Assembly (NCBI RefSeq): GCF_002954725.1
Contig: NZ_MSCQ01000002.1
Span: 615,301-679,300, forward strand
DNA from: Photobacterium phosphoreum
Lineage (GTDB): Bacteria > Pseudomonadota > Gammaproteobacteria > Enterobacterales > Vibrionaceae
Reading direction: 5' to 3'
Length of the DNA: 64,000 nucleotides
A program made the position numbers and the translations under genes. Each line of letters opens with the position of its first letter. The first letter of the stretch is position 1. Positions 8,971 through 16,803 of the stretch are shown one piece after another. A model generated the notes under the pieces. It searched no databases, was not told the DNA's origin, and saw only the letters and a list, made by a program, of their open reading frames with translations.

Positions 8971-9375
8971 TTAATTTGGAGAGTGTATGACACGGCTACC
9001 CACTACCAGTTTTCGATTAAACTGTTTTGAGTTCCATGAGTAATTGATGGATGAAGGGATTTGAGTGTTTTCACCCGATAAGCTTTGAAGAGACAGACTA
9101 TCTATCTCAAAGTCTACGCCTTTCATCTTAAGGATTTCTCGCATAAGCGCGTCCGTCCCACCTGGATGAGTTGGCATTGGCTTACCCGTTAAACTATTCA
9201 TTCGTGATTTGGTGTAAAGGCCATAGCCGATTTTCATTAATTCGCCTTGATTTACTAATTGTTTCAAAGCGCGACCGACTTGATCATAACAAGCCACACC
9301 TTCAAAGTTTTTACGTTCAAAAACATAACGTCTTGAACGTTTTATCTTTTGATAAATACGATCAGTTGTAGTCAT
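8971..9375 (-). CDS. DUF6088 / AbiEi-like antitoxin
   Basis: A 134-residue winged-helix type antitoxin with the pattern YQKIKRSRRYVFERKNF, then ALKQLVNQGELMKIGYGLYT, as in DUF6088/AbiEi proteins. These repress their own operon and neutralise the nucleotidyltransferase toxin. The ATG at 9375 is preferred over 9387 because GGAGG lies 5 bases before it. The toxin gene follows directly. This half of the pair is intact although the toxin frame is broken. Confidence 0.75.
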   Translation of the reverse strand: MTTTDRIYQKIKRSRRYVFERKNFEGVACYDQVGRALKQLVNQGELMKIGYGLYTKSRMNSLTGKPMPTHPGGTDALMREILKMKGVDFEIDSLSLQSLSGENTQIPSSINYSWNSKQFNRKLVVGSRVIHSPN

Positions 9376-9541
9376 TTGAACCTCCATACTCTGACTTGCA
9401 GTGAGTATAACTTACAGACTTATTTTAAGGAATAAATACGACATTAAATACATTAAGATTGTCGCCATCCATATGTTATTTATATACTTTTATATTTACC
9501 ACCTAAAGGTGACATATGATTTAATTTTATGCCGACATGCT

Positions 9542-10137
9542 TTATGAGTCTATCTTTTCTGAAATATTAAGAGCATCGTCAATCTCTACTCCTAAATATC
9601 GAACAGTATTATCCAACTTCACATGGCCAAGTAACAGCTGTACAGCACGTATGTTTTTAGTTTTTGCGTAGATGAGAGTTGCCTTTGTTCTGCGCATTGA
9701 ATGCGTTCCGTAAAGGTAGGGACATAACCAAGCTGAGTAGCCCATCGTCTAATGACTTTTAAATAGCAGCTATAACTCATAGCTTTATTTTGATTTCTGA
9801 CACTAGGAAATACAAAGTCAGAAGGTGTTAAATTATCTTGTGCAATCCATGTTGCTAATGATTGTGCAGTCCGAGATGTAATTTCAAATTGTACTTCTCT
9901 ATCTGTTTTACTTTGGCGATACAAAACCCGACTTTGAATAACACCGCCGGATGAAATATCTCTGATTTTCATCCGAAGTAAATCACAAGAGCGTAATTTG
10001 CTATCTATCGCAAAGTTTAATAATGCTAGTTCTTTTATGTTTTTTTCAATTTCTAAGCGCGTTCGTATGCGCCAAATATCTTCTAGCTTGAAAGGTTTTT
10101 TCTGTCTGATTAAATGCCCTAATTTTGTCCACATCAT
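9542..10137 (-). pseudogene. Short tyrosine recombinase/integrase, frameshifted
   Basis: This is a compact integrase of about 198 residues. Catalytic-core pieces are all visible: SKLRSCDLLRM (Arg I) in 9619-10137, then THSMRRTKATL (His-x-x-Arg) and LLGHVKLDNTVRYLG (His, Tyr) in 9542-9745. The frames join near 9720: adding one C to GTCCC restores LGYVPYLYGTHSMRR. One-base deletion or sequencing error is the likely cause. The gene probably marks an insertion event of the surrounding island. No att site is recognised. Confidence 0.75.
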
Positions 10138-10549
10138 AAAGCACTTACATTTGAGGTAAACGCTATTTAATTTTAGGAAACATAAAATTTGTTTTGCATA
10201 TTAATGCGGACTTGGGAAAGCAGCGTTAGAAGACAATAACACCGATTTTATTATGAATGAGTATTTACTCTAGCCAATAAATGGGCAATTATGAGTTAGC
10301 TGAATAGCTAACTCACATGTGATCACCAAGCGATTCTGTCGTACTTTAACTACCAAGCGGCTTTAAATACCCAAATTGATCAAACTTTTTTGTATCTGGA
10401 CAATTTTTATTGTGGTCGATCAGACTATATTGTCAGCTGACAGCTAACCGAGAATATTGAAATAGTGGCGAGAGTCAGCGCGGTGATTAAAGGCCAGATA
10501 AAATAAACCTCCATGCTCGGCGGTTTTATTAGCGATAGAACAGCGGTTA
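10138..10549. other. Intergenic stretch with one hairpin, no gene seen
   Basis: A perfect inverted repeat TGAGTTAGCT/AGCTAACTCA with a 4-base loop is at 10292-10315. Two direct copies of ACCAAGCG flank about 20 bases at 10324-10360. I recognise no coding remnant here. Confidence 0.4.
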
Positions 10550-10786
10550 TTAATCAATGAAGGTTTCAAAAGGTAAATTGAAATACTCACTGAGGCCTTT
10601 TACTTGAGCTAAGTTAATATCTCTTTTGCCATTCAGAATATCGCTGATCACGCTTTGAGGCGCGATATGTTTTAAATCAGATTGTTTAAGCTCCTTAATA
10701 TCCATCAAGCCCTTTAGCATTTCTACAGCAGGAACTTTAGGCATAATTAAATGGTTCGTTTCAAATTCTTCGATCCGGTCTGAAAT
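10550..10786 (-). pseudogene. HigA-type HTH antitoxin, N-terminally truncated
   Basis: The ATG at 10744 gives 64 residues with a Cro/CI-type HTH: LKQSDLKHIAPQSVISDIL then NGKRDINLAQVKGLSEYF, the C-terminal half of HigA antitoxins. The same frame extends upstream to 10786 as ISDRIEEFETNHLI, which matches the HigA linker, but meets a TAA and has no start. No ribosome site precedes the ATG. It is therefore probably the tail of a lost higBA pair; a small expressed HTH protein is possible. Confidence 0.6.
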
Positions 10787-10821
10787 TTAATGTACCACTA
10801 AAAAATAGACTCTTTAAACGC

Positions 10822-10847
10822 AAAAAGCCTCCACTGCTGGAGGCTTT
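10822..10847 (-). terminator. Terminator of the bor gene
   Basis: AAAGCCTCC pairs with GGAGGCTTT around a 6-base loop. On the minus strand the stem is followed by a T5 run. It lies 22 bases beyond the bor stop. Confidence 0.85.
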
Positions 10848-10868
10848 GTATGATGCAAATACTGACTA

Positions 10869-11162
10869 TTACTTACAGAATACGCGTGCTTGGCGTGGTG
10901 TATAAACACCAAATGTAACGACACTTAATAGACCATTAACAAATGTCTGTTGTACTTCAACTTTAGCAACCTTATCCGCACCGCCACATAATTTTGCTGC
11001 ATCTACTGTTTTACGCTGACCAATACCTGACACAAAAAATGGTTGAGAACGATTCAATTCTGCTGTTTTTGTTGGTGACACAGGAGACATAATGAAAGTT
11101 TGACGTGCACAACCGCTCATTACGGTTGCTGCAATTACTGTTGCTAGAATGATCTTTTTCAT
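10869..11162 (-). CDS. bor: Bor family lipoprotein
   Basis: A 97-residue lipoprotein with lipobox MSGC (Cys18). The body FFVSGIGQRKTVDAAKLCGG, VEVQQTFVNGLLSVVTFG and YTPRQARVFC matches lambda Bor/Iss across its length. Bor is a lysogenic-conversion outer-membrane lipoprotein linked to serum resistance in E. coli. Here it lies near an integrase remnant, so it may be a prophage leftover, but many marine gammaproteobacteria carry stand-alone copies. It has its own terminator. Confidence 0.88.
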   Translation of the reverse strand: MKKIILATVIAATVMSGCARQTFIMSPVSPTKTAELNRSQPFFVSGIGQRKTVDAAKLCGGADKVAKVEVQQTFVNGLLSVVTFGVYTPRQARVFCK

Positions 11163-11338
11163 TAAATAAACTCAAAAATGGAAACATAAAAGTGTTATTC
11201 ATTTAAACACATAAACAATCACCAATACATCCCTTTAAGGCATAAATATGCCGCATTGTTTATTTTTACCTCTTAGCGTTCACATTTTGTTCATTTTTGG
11301 CGCTATCTTTATAAAATATATAGTTATTTATAATAAAA

Positions 11339-12439
11339 TTACGCTAAATCATCTTTGGTTACACTGACACCTTTAATCTGAGCAAAAACTTGATCGCCCA
11401 CTTTAAGTGCTAATTCATCGGCTGCCCATGCGGTAATATTAGCCCACAGATGTGTCTCACCAATCCGTAACTTTACTTCTACACGTTCATCCTCACCATA
11501 ATGGATTTTATCAATCCGCGCAGTGAGTATATTACGAATACTGCTTGCTTGAGGATAATGGCGCGCAATTGACACATCGTTAGAAAATATTCGCACTCGC
11601 ACCCATTCTCCTCGTTGATGAGGTAACTGGGTCACCCATAACGAAGCATCATGACTGAGCATGACTTGGGTTAACGCATACCGTGGATGATTGACATTCA
11701 CCCGCGCACTCAACAACGAACTCTGCTCTTTTGCTGGTAGCCACGGACGCATTTCAGGTGAACTCCAAACAGAATTCACATGACCTGAAATCAGCACCTT
11801 GCCTTGATTAAGCATCACCATAGAATCAGCTAAGCGTAGAATTTCATCTAAACTATGGGTCACATAAATAATCGGTGTGTTCACTTCTTTTGCCAATTTC
11901 TCCAAATAAGGCATCAGTTCTTGCTTACGTGGCATGTCTAACGATGCTAAGGGTTCATCCATTAATAACATATCAGGCTTGGTCAGTAATGCTCGCCCTA
12001 TTGCCACCCGTTGCTTTTCTCCACCCGATAACGATGCAGGATAACGCTGTAATAATGCTTCAATACCCAATAAATTAACTACGTCATCAAAATGTTGCTG
12101 ATCAGAATGTTTGACGCCGTAATTTAAGTTACCTTTAACGGTATAATGCGGGAATAAACGCGCATCTTGAAATACATAGCCAATATTGCGTTTGTCTGCA
12201 CTTAATGCGATGCCTTGTTGACTATTAAATAATACCCGTTCACCAAGGCGTATATAACCTTGATCGGGATGATTTAAGCCACTCAGTACATTCACTAACG
12301 AGGTTTTACCTGCGCCAGAACGACCAAAAATAGCCGTAATACCTTGCATGGGTACATCAAGATCAATCGCCAACGCTAAATCACCCAATTGCTGGGTAAA
12401 ACACATTTTTAATCGTTTTTGCGCTATGTTAGTGCTCAT
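11339..12439 (-). CDS. modC: Molybdate ABC transporter ATP-binding protein ModC
   Basis: This ATPase powers molybdate import. It has Walker A FGRSGAGKTS, signature LSGGEKQRVAIGRAL, Walker B LLMDEPLASLD, and a C-terminal Mop/TOBE domain (SIRNILTARIDKI...VTKDD) that binds molybdate in this family. The start at 12439 (MSTNIAQKR) is preferred because its ATG shares a base with the modB stop (TAATG); an upstream in-frame start at 12481 lies inside modB. It is the last gene of modABC. Confidence 0.92.
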   Translation of the reverse strand: MSTNIAQKRLKMCFTQQLGDLALAIDLDVPMQGITAIFGRSGAGKTSLVNVLSGLNHPDQGYIRLGERVLFNSQQGIALSADKRNIGYVFQDARLFPHYTVKGNLNYGVKHSDQQHFDDVVNLLGIEALLQRYPASLSGGEKQRVAIGRALLTKPDMLLMDEPLASLDMPRKQELMPYLEKLAKEVNTPIIYVTHSLDEILRLADSMVMLNQGKVLISGHVNSVWSSPEMRPWLPAKEQSSLLSARVNVNHPRYALTQVMLSHDASLWVTQLPHQRGEWVRVRIFSNDVSIARHYPQASSIRNILTARIDKIHYGEDERVEVKLRIGETHLWANITAWAADELALKVGDQVFAQIKGVSVTKDDLA

Positions 12440-13128
12440 TACGCTGCCCCCAATCGTTTTCTCGCCACACGGGTTAGCCATTCAGAAGCAAATAATGATA
12501 ACAATGCAATCACAATAGCAACGACACACAACCTTGCCGCTTCACTTTCAGCACCAGGGGTTTCAATAAAGGAATACATCGCTAAAGGGATCGTTTGAGT
12601 TTGACCAGGAATATTAGACACAAAGGTAATCGTTGCGCCAAACTCACCTAATGCACGCGCAAAGGCTAAAATAGTCCCCGTAAGAATGCCAGGGATCATT
12701 AATGGCAAAGTAATGGTGATAAATACCCGCATCGATGAGGCACCTAAAGTCCGCGCTGCTTGTTCAAGCTTCTTATCGACACCTTCTAAGGCTAATCGAA
12801 TCGAGCGTACCATCAACGGAAACGACACCACCGCTACCGCCAATGCCGCACCGCGCCAACTAAAACTAAAGCTAAAACCAAACCATTCATAAAGCCACTT
12901 CCCAATCGTCCCTTGACGTCCCATGGTGATCAGCAATAAATAACCAATAACCACCGGTGGTAACACTAACGGCAAATGAATCAAGCCATCTAATAGTGAC
13001 TTTCCCCAAAACTGACGTCGAGCCAATAACCATGCGCAGCCAATCCCTAACGGTAAACTGAAGATCACCGCCACACTGGCAATTTTCAAACTTAAAAATA
13101 ACGCTTCTAATTCATATTCAGTTAGCAC
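12439..13128 (-). CDS. modB: Molybdate ABC transporter permease ModB
   Basis: This inner-membrane permease has about five membrane segments and the EAA loop LEQAARTLGASSMRVFITITLP. It is close to E. coli ModB through HLPLVLPPVVIGYLLL and LGEFGATITFVSNIPG. I prefer GTG 13128, which has AGGG 9 bases upstream and gives MLTEYELEALFLSL like E. coli; TTG 13134 is the alternative. The modA stop lies 190 bases upstream, with a hairpin between. Confidence 0.9.
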   Translation of the reverse strand: MLTEYELEALFLSLKIASVAVIFSLPLGIGCAWLLARRQFWGKSLLDGLIHLPLVLPPVVIGYLLLITMGRQGTIGKWLYEWFGFSFSFSWRGAALAVAVVSFPLMVRSIRLALEGVDKKLEQAARTLGASSMRVFITITLPLMIPGILTGTILAFARALGEFGATITFVSNIPGQTQTIPLAMYSFIETPGAESEAARLCVVAIVIALLSLFASEWLTRVARKRLGAA

Positions 13129-13255
13129 TAACAACAGCCCTGTAAAACTTTTCGTGTGATAGCAATAGCATAGGTAATCATTGGCTTTCAGTCAGCAATG
13201 ATTCGATTTCTACGTTTTATTCGCCGAATTTTTAAACATTATAAAGATAAAACAC

Positions 13256-13285
13256 AAAAGGTACTCAGCTTTCACTCAGTACCTT
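13256..13285 (-). terminator. Hairpin between modA and modB
   Basis: AAGGTACT pairs with AGTACCTT around a 12-base loop. On the minus strand it is followed by TTTT. It could be a partial terminator that makes more binding protein than permease; strength is uncertain. Confidence 0.45.
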
Positions 13286-13317
13286 ATTCTTTATCGACTC
13301 TTTACGGTTATCGTTAA

Positions 13318-14091
13318 CTACTGTTTTGTTACCTGATCAAAACCATAAGATTTGAAAATTGCAGCAGCTTGAGGTTGTTGTAAATACTGATAAAAACCTT
13401 TTGCAGCAGGTGTAGCATTACCTTTCACCAATGCCATTGGGTATACAATAGGTTTATGTGAATCTGCTGGGAATTGATAGACAGTTTTTACTTTTTTAGA
13501 AATTTCAGCATCTGTTTTATAGACTATACCCAGTTGGGCTTCACCACGCTCAACTAACACCAACGCTGAACGGACGTTATTAGCACTTGCCAATAAGGGT
13601 TGAGCTTGCTTCCATAATCCTAAAAACCCTAACGCTTGTTTGGCGTAAATACCAGCAGGCACATAATTAGGATCACCGACAGCTAAACGAGTGCCATCTA
13701 ACGCTTTGGCTAAATTCCAACTAGCACTAACGTTGACTTTATTTTGTGGGTACGCCAACGGTGCAACCATCACTAAACTGTTTTTAACAATATTTTTACG
13801 ACTATTATCTACTATTGCGCCTTGCTGCTCAGCATAATTCATCCATTTTTCATTAGCCGATAAATAGATATTGGCAGGTGCACCTTGGCTCACTTGACGC
13901 GCTAATGTCGATGATGAAGCAAAAGACAATGTCGTTTCTACCCCAGTTTGCTGCTGATATTTCGCGGCAATATCATTTAAGGCATTGGTTAATGATGAAG
14001 CGGCAAAGACGGTAATTTTATCAGCCGCGAAAGCAGGTTGCGCAAAAATAGATAACACCGCAGCAGTAAGAACAACAGATTTAAGTGACAT
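13318..14091 (-). CDS. modA: Molybdate-binding periplasmic protein ModA
   Basis: This is the periplasmic molybdate/tungstate-binding protein. A signal peptide MSLKSVVLTAAVLSIFAQPA is followed by FAADKITVFAASSLTNAL, the ModA start of the mature chain with the oxyanion-binding Ser pair. PNYVPAGIYAKQAL and LVERGEAQLGIVYKTDA are further family motifs. The start 14091 has GGAG 6 bases upstream; longer in-frame starts would run through the ModE operator. A ModE box lies 18 bases upstream. Confidence 0.92.
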   Translation of the reverse strand: MSLKSVVLTAAVLSIFAQPAFAADKITVFAASSLTNALNDIAAKYQQQTGVETTLSFASSSTLARQVSQGAPANIYLSANEKWMNYAEQQGAIVDNSRKNIVKNSLVMVAPLAYPQNKVNVSASWNLAKALDGTRLAVGDPNYVPAGIYAKQALGFLGLWKQAQPLLASANNVRSALVLVERGEAQLGIVYKTDAEISKKVKTVYQFPADSHKPIVYPMALVKGNATPAAKGFYQYLQQPQAAAIFKSYGFDQVTKQ

Positions 14092-14108
14092 AACAGACTC
14101 CATAATAT

Positions 14109-14136
14109 TTCGATATATAGTAATGTATACACCGAT
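14109..14136. promoter_or_regulatory. ModE operator upstream of modA
   Basis: TTCGATATATA, six bases, TATACACCGAT. Against the E. coli ModE box (ATCGCTATATA-N6/7-TATATAACGAT) each half-site matches 9 of 11 positions with correct spacing. ModE-molybdate would repress modABC. A modE gene is present at 34269-35069. Confidence 0.8.
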
Positions 14137-14446
14137 ATTTACCAAGCATAACTTTTATACTGATAAGTAATAATAACCAATAAAACATTCGCCAATACAC
14201 CAAAATTCTTAATCGTTTTATTCAACAAGGCGATTAAGACAGAAAATGACGCATTTAAAATACGTCAAAGTCAAAAAAGCAAACGATTACTATTTTTAGA
14301 AATGAGCATTTTTATGCCTTTTATTTATTAACATACCACCCTCAACAAGATCTTGATCACAAATAAAAGTAATGTATTAAATAGTTATTTTCATTCACTT
14401 ATTGCGCTGTATTATCGGCAAAAATCCATCGTCACGGTAATACTTC

Positions 14447-15853
14447 ATGTTTAAAAAAACGTTACTTGCTGTTTCTCTAGCTGCTGCTTCGCTTATTAGT
14501 ACATCAGCTTATGCCATCGAAAATGTCGATTTATTGATAAAAAATGCAACTGTTCTAACCATGGATCAGGACAAAACAGTATTTGATAACGGCTTAGTTG
14601 CAGTGAAAGGTAATAAGATTTATGCCGTTACTGATGGTTCAGATTTAAACGAATATCAAGCAACCAAAACCATTGATGCTGATGGTGATATCGTCATGCC
14701 AGGTTTGATTAACTCACATACTCACGCTTCAATGACGGTTTTCCGCTCAATGGCAGATGATGTGCCAGATCGTCTACACCGCTATATTTTCCCATTAGAA
14801 AAGAAATTAGTGTCGCGTGATATGGTACGTATCGGTGCGCAACTTGGTAACGTAGAAATGCTAAAAGGTGGTGTTACCACTTACGCTGACATGTACTACT
14901 TTGAGGATGAAGTTGCAAAAACTGTTGATCAAATAGGTATGCGTGCCATCCTAGGTGAAACCATCATTCAATTCCCTGTTGCTAGTGCAAAAACACCTGA
15001 AGATGGTATTAAATATACGCTGAACTTTATTGAGCAATACAAAGATCATCCACGTATTACGCCAGCATTCGCACCACATGGTCCATACACTAACTCAACA
15101 GAAACACTGCAAACCATTGCTAAACTGTCACTAAAACATAATGTCCCCGTGATGATGCACCTTGCTGAATCTGATCGTGAGCGTGAAGTGATTGCAGAGC
15201 GTTCAGGCGGTCTATCTCCGGTTAAATACATGGAATCTATCGGCGCATTAAATGCCAACTTCTTAGCCGCACACGTGATTGATGCCAACGATGAAGATAT
15301 TGCGATTTTGAAAAAGCATGATGTTGGTATTGCCCATAATATGAGTGCTAACATCAAATCAGCAAAAGGCGTTGCGCCAGCATTAAAAATGTTTAATGAC
15401 GGCTTACGCATTGGTTTAGGCACTGATGGTCCAATGTCAGGTAATACATTAAGCACCATTGATGAGTTTAACCAAGTTGCTAAAGTGCACAAACTGGTGA
15501 ATAAAAATCGCGCGGCAATGCCTCCAATCAATGTAATTGAAATGGCAACCATTGGTGCTGCACGTGCTTTACACATGGAAGATAAAATTGGCTCTTTAGA
15601 AGTCGGTAAATTGGCTGATATCATTGTTATTGATACTAAAGCACCTAATATGATCCCTGTTTATAATCCATATTCTGCGTTAGTGTATTCCGCTTATGCG
15701 ACCAATGTTAAACACTCAGTGGTTGATGGTAAGTTGCTAATGGAAGATCGTAACATCCTAACGATTAATGAAAAAACAGTCCGTGATGAAGCATTAAAGT
15801 TTGCTGATGTTGTTCGTAAAACCGTGATTGATAGCGGCGAAATCGTTCAATAA
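14447..15853 (+). CDS. Exported amidohydrolase (TRZ/ATZ/MtaD-like)
   Basis: A 468-residue metal-dependent hydrolase with signal peptide MFKKTLLAVSLAAASLISTS ending in AYA. Metal ligands of the cytosine-deaminase/ATZ branch are all visible: NSHTHAS, the His of MHLAES, AAHVIDA, and GLGTDGPMSG. The fold's beta-sandwich tail KLADIIVIDT follows. Cytosolic relatives deaminate S-adenosylhomocysteine, methylthioadenosine or triazines; the periplasmic location here means the substrate is open. A strong terminator follows. It stands alone, without operon partners. Confidence 0.8.
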   Translation: MFKKTLLAVSLAAASLISTSAYAIENVDLLIKNATVLTMDQDKTVFDNGLVAVKGNKIYAVTDGSDLNEYQATKTIDADGDIVMPGLINSHTHASMTVFRSMADDVPDRLHRYIFPLEKKLVSRDMVRIGAQLGNVEMLKGGVTTYADMYYFEDEVAKTVDQIGMRAILGETIIQFPVASAKTPEDGIKYTLNFIEQYKDHPRITPAFAPHGPYTNSTETLQTIAKLSLKHNVPVMMHLAESDREREVIAERSGGLSPVKYMESIGALNANFLAAHVIDANDEDIAILKKHDVGIAHNMSANIKSAKGVAPALKMFNDGLRIGLGTDGPMSGNTLSTIDEFNQVAKVHKLVNKNRAAMPPINVIEMATIGAARALHMEDKIGSLEVGKLADIIVIDTKAPNMIPVYNPYSALVYSAYATNVKHSVVDGKLLMEDRNILTINEKTVRDEALKFADVVRKTVIDSGEIVQ

Positions 15854-15876
15854 TGACAAGATAAACCCCAAAAATA

Positions 15877-15903
15877 AAAAGAGTGTGAAAGCACTCTTTT
15901 TTT
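15877..15903 (+). terminator. Terminator after the amidohydrolase gene
   Basis: AAAAGAGTG pairs with CACTCTTTT around a 6-base loop, followed by a run of T. Confidence 0.88.
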
Positions 15904-15925
15904 ATCTTCATATCACATAGCATAA

Positions 15926-15965
15926 TTTTTTGTTCTTTGTTCTTTGTTCTTTGTTCTTTGTTCTT
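15926..15965. repeat. Heptanucleotide tandem repeat (TTCTTTG)n
   Basis: About 4.7 perfect copies of TTCTTTG at 15933-15965, preceded by a diverged TTTTTTG. It lies between a convergent gene pair and outside any supported coding frame, so copy-number change would probably be neutral. Confidence 0.85.
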
Positions 15966-16005
15966 CAATAGCATAAAACCTAAATAGAATACAATCTCAA
16001 TAATA

Positions 16006-16632
16006 CTAGGGCGCAATTCTAGCGATACCTCTAATCGTCGGTTGCACAACCGCTATCATTTTCTGCATCTTTTCATATTGAATATCTTCAATCACAAAAC
16101 CAGCATCAATAATAGATTGTTCGGTGGTTCGATTTAAATGGCAATTATCCGCTACGTGACGCCACATAAAATTAAGTCGCTGTTGCCAATGATAACAACT
16201 AGAACCAGGCTCGGCTGCAACATGCTCAAGGAAAATAAACCGCCCAGTAGGTTTTAATACCCGCTTAATTTCTTGTAATGACGCAGCAACATCTTTAACG
16301 GAACAACACACTAATGATACAAACACATAATCAAAAAAGTTATCATCCGTTTCAATATGCTCTGTTGAACAAGATAACACTGTCGCTTTAATATTCGGTT
16401 GCGAATGTAATTTTTGCTCTAACTGCATCCGCATATGTTGGTCAGGCTCTGCTAAATAAAGCGCTAATGATGATTTTTTAGGATACAGACCTAAACTCGC
16501 TCCAGTACCCGCCCCTATCTCCAACACATTACCGTCAACGTTTTCAAGCAATGTTCTACGCCACTCAATCAAACAAGCTTCTTCTGTATATTTCATTACT
16601 TTGTCATAAAATAAAGCGCTAAAAAAAGACAT
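16006..16632 (-). CDS. Class I SAM-dependent methyltransferase
   Basis: A 208-residue Rossmann-fold methyltransferase. Motif I VLEIGAGTGASLG binds SAM, the acidic LAEPD ends strand 2, and DYVFVSLVCCSVKD plus LKPTGRFIFLEHVA are motifs IV and post-IV. The pattern is of the METTL7/UbiE-like small-molecule methyltransferase group. ATG 16632 is preferred to GTG 16644, which lacks a ribosome site. It is transcribed divergently from cqsS. Substrate unknown. Confidence 0.75.
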   Translation of the reverse strand: MSFFSALFYDKVMKYTEEACLIEWRRTLLENVDGNVLEIGAGTGASLGLYPKKSSLALYLAEPDQHMRMQLEQKLHSQPNIKATVLSCSTEHIETDDNFFDYVFVSLVCCSVKDVAASLQEIKRVLKPTGRFIFLEHVAAEPGSSCYHWQQRLNFMWRHVADNCHLNRTTEQSIIDAGFVIEDIQYEKMQKMIAVVQPTIRGIARIAP

Positions 16633-16803
16633 AAAACAATCCACAACGTTAAAGGGTCACAATAACACTTTCAAAGCGACAAACAGAGCCTTTCGAAAAT
16701 CTTTATAGTTAACAATAAACAAACAACAACAACGTAAAAACTTGCTAATCATTGACGGCACAGATAACATTAACAATAGTCACCTATAGGCACATATAAT
16801 TCA

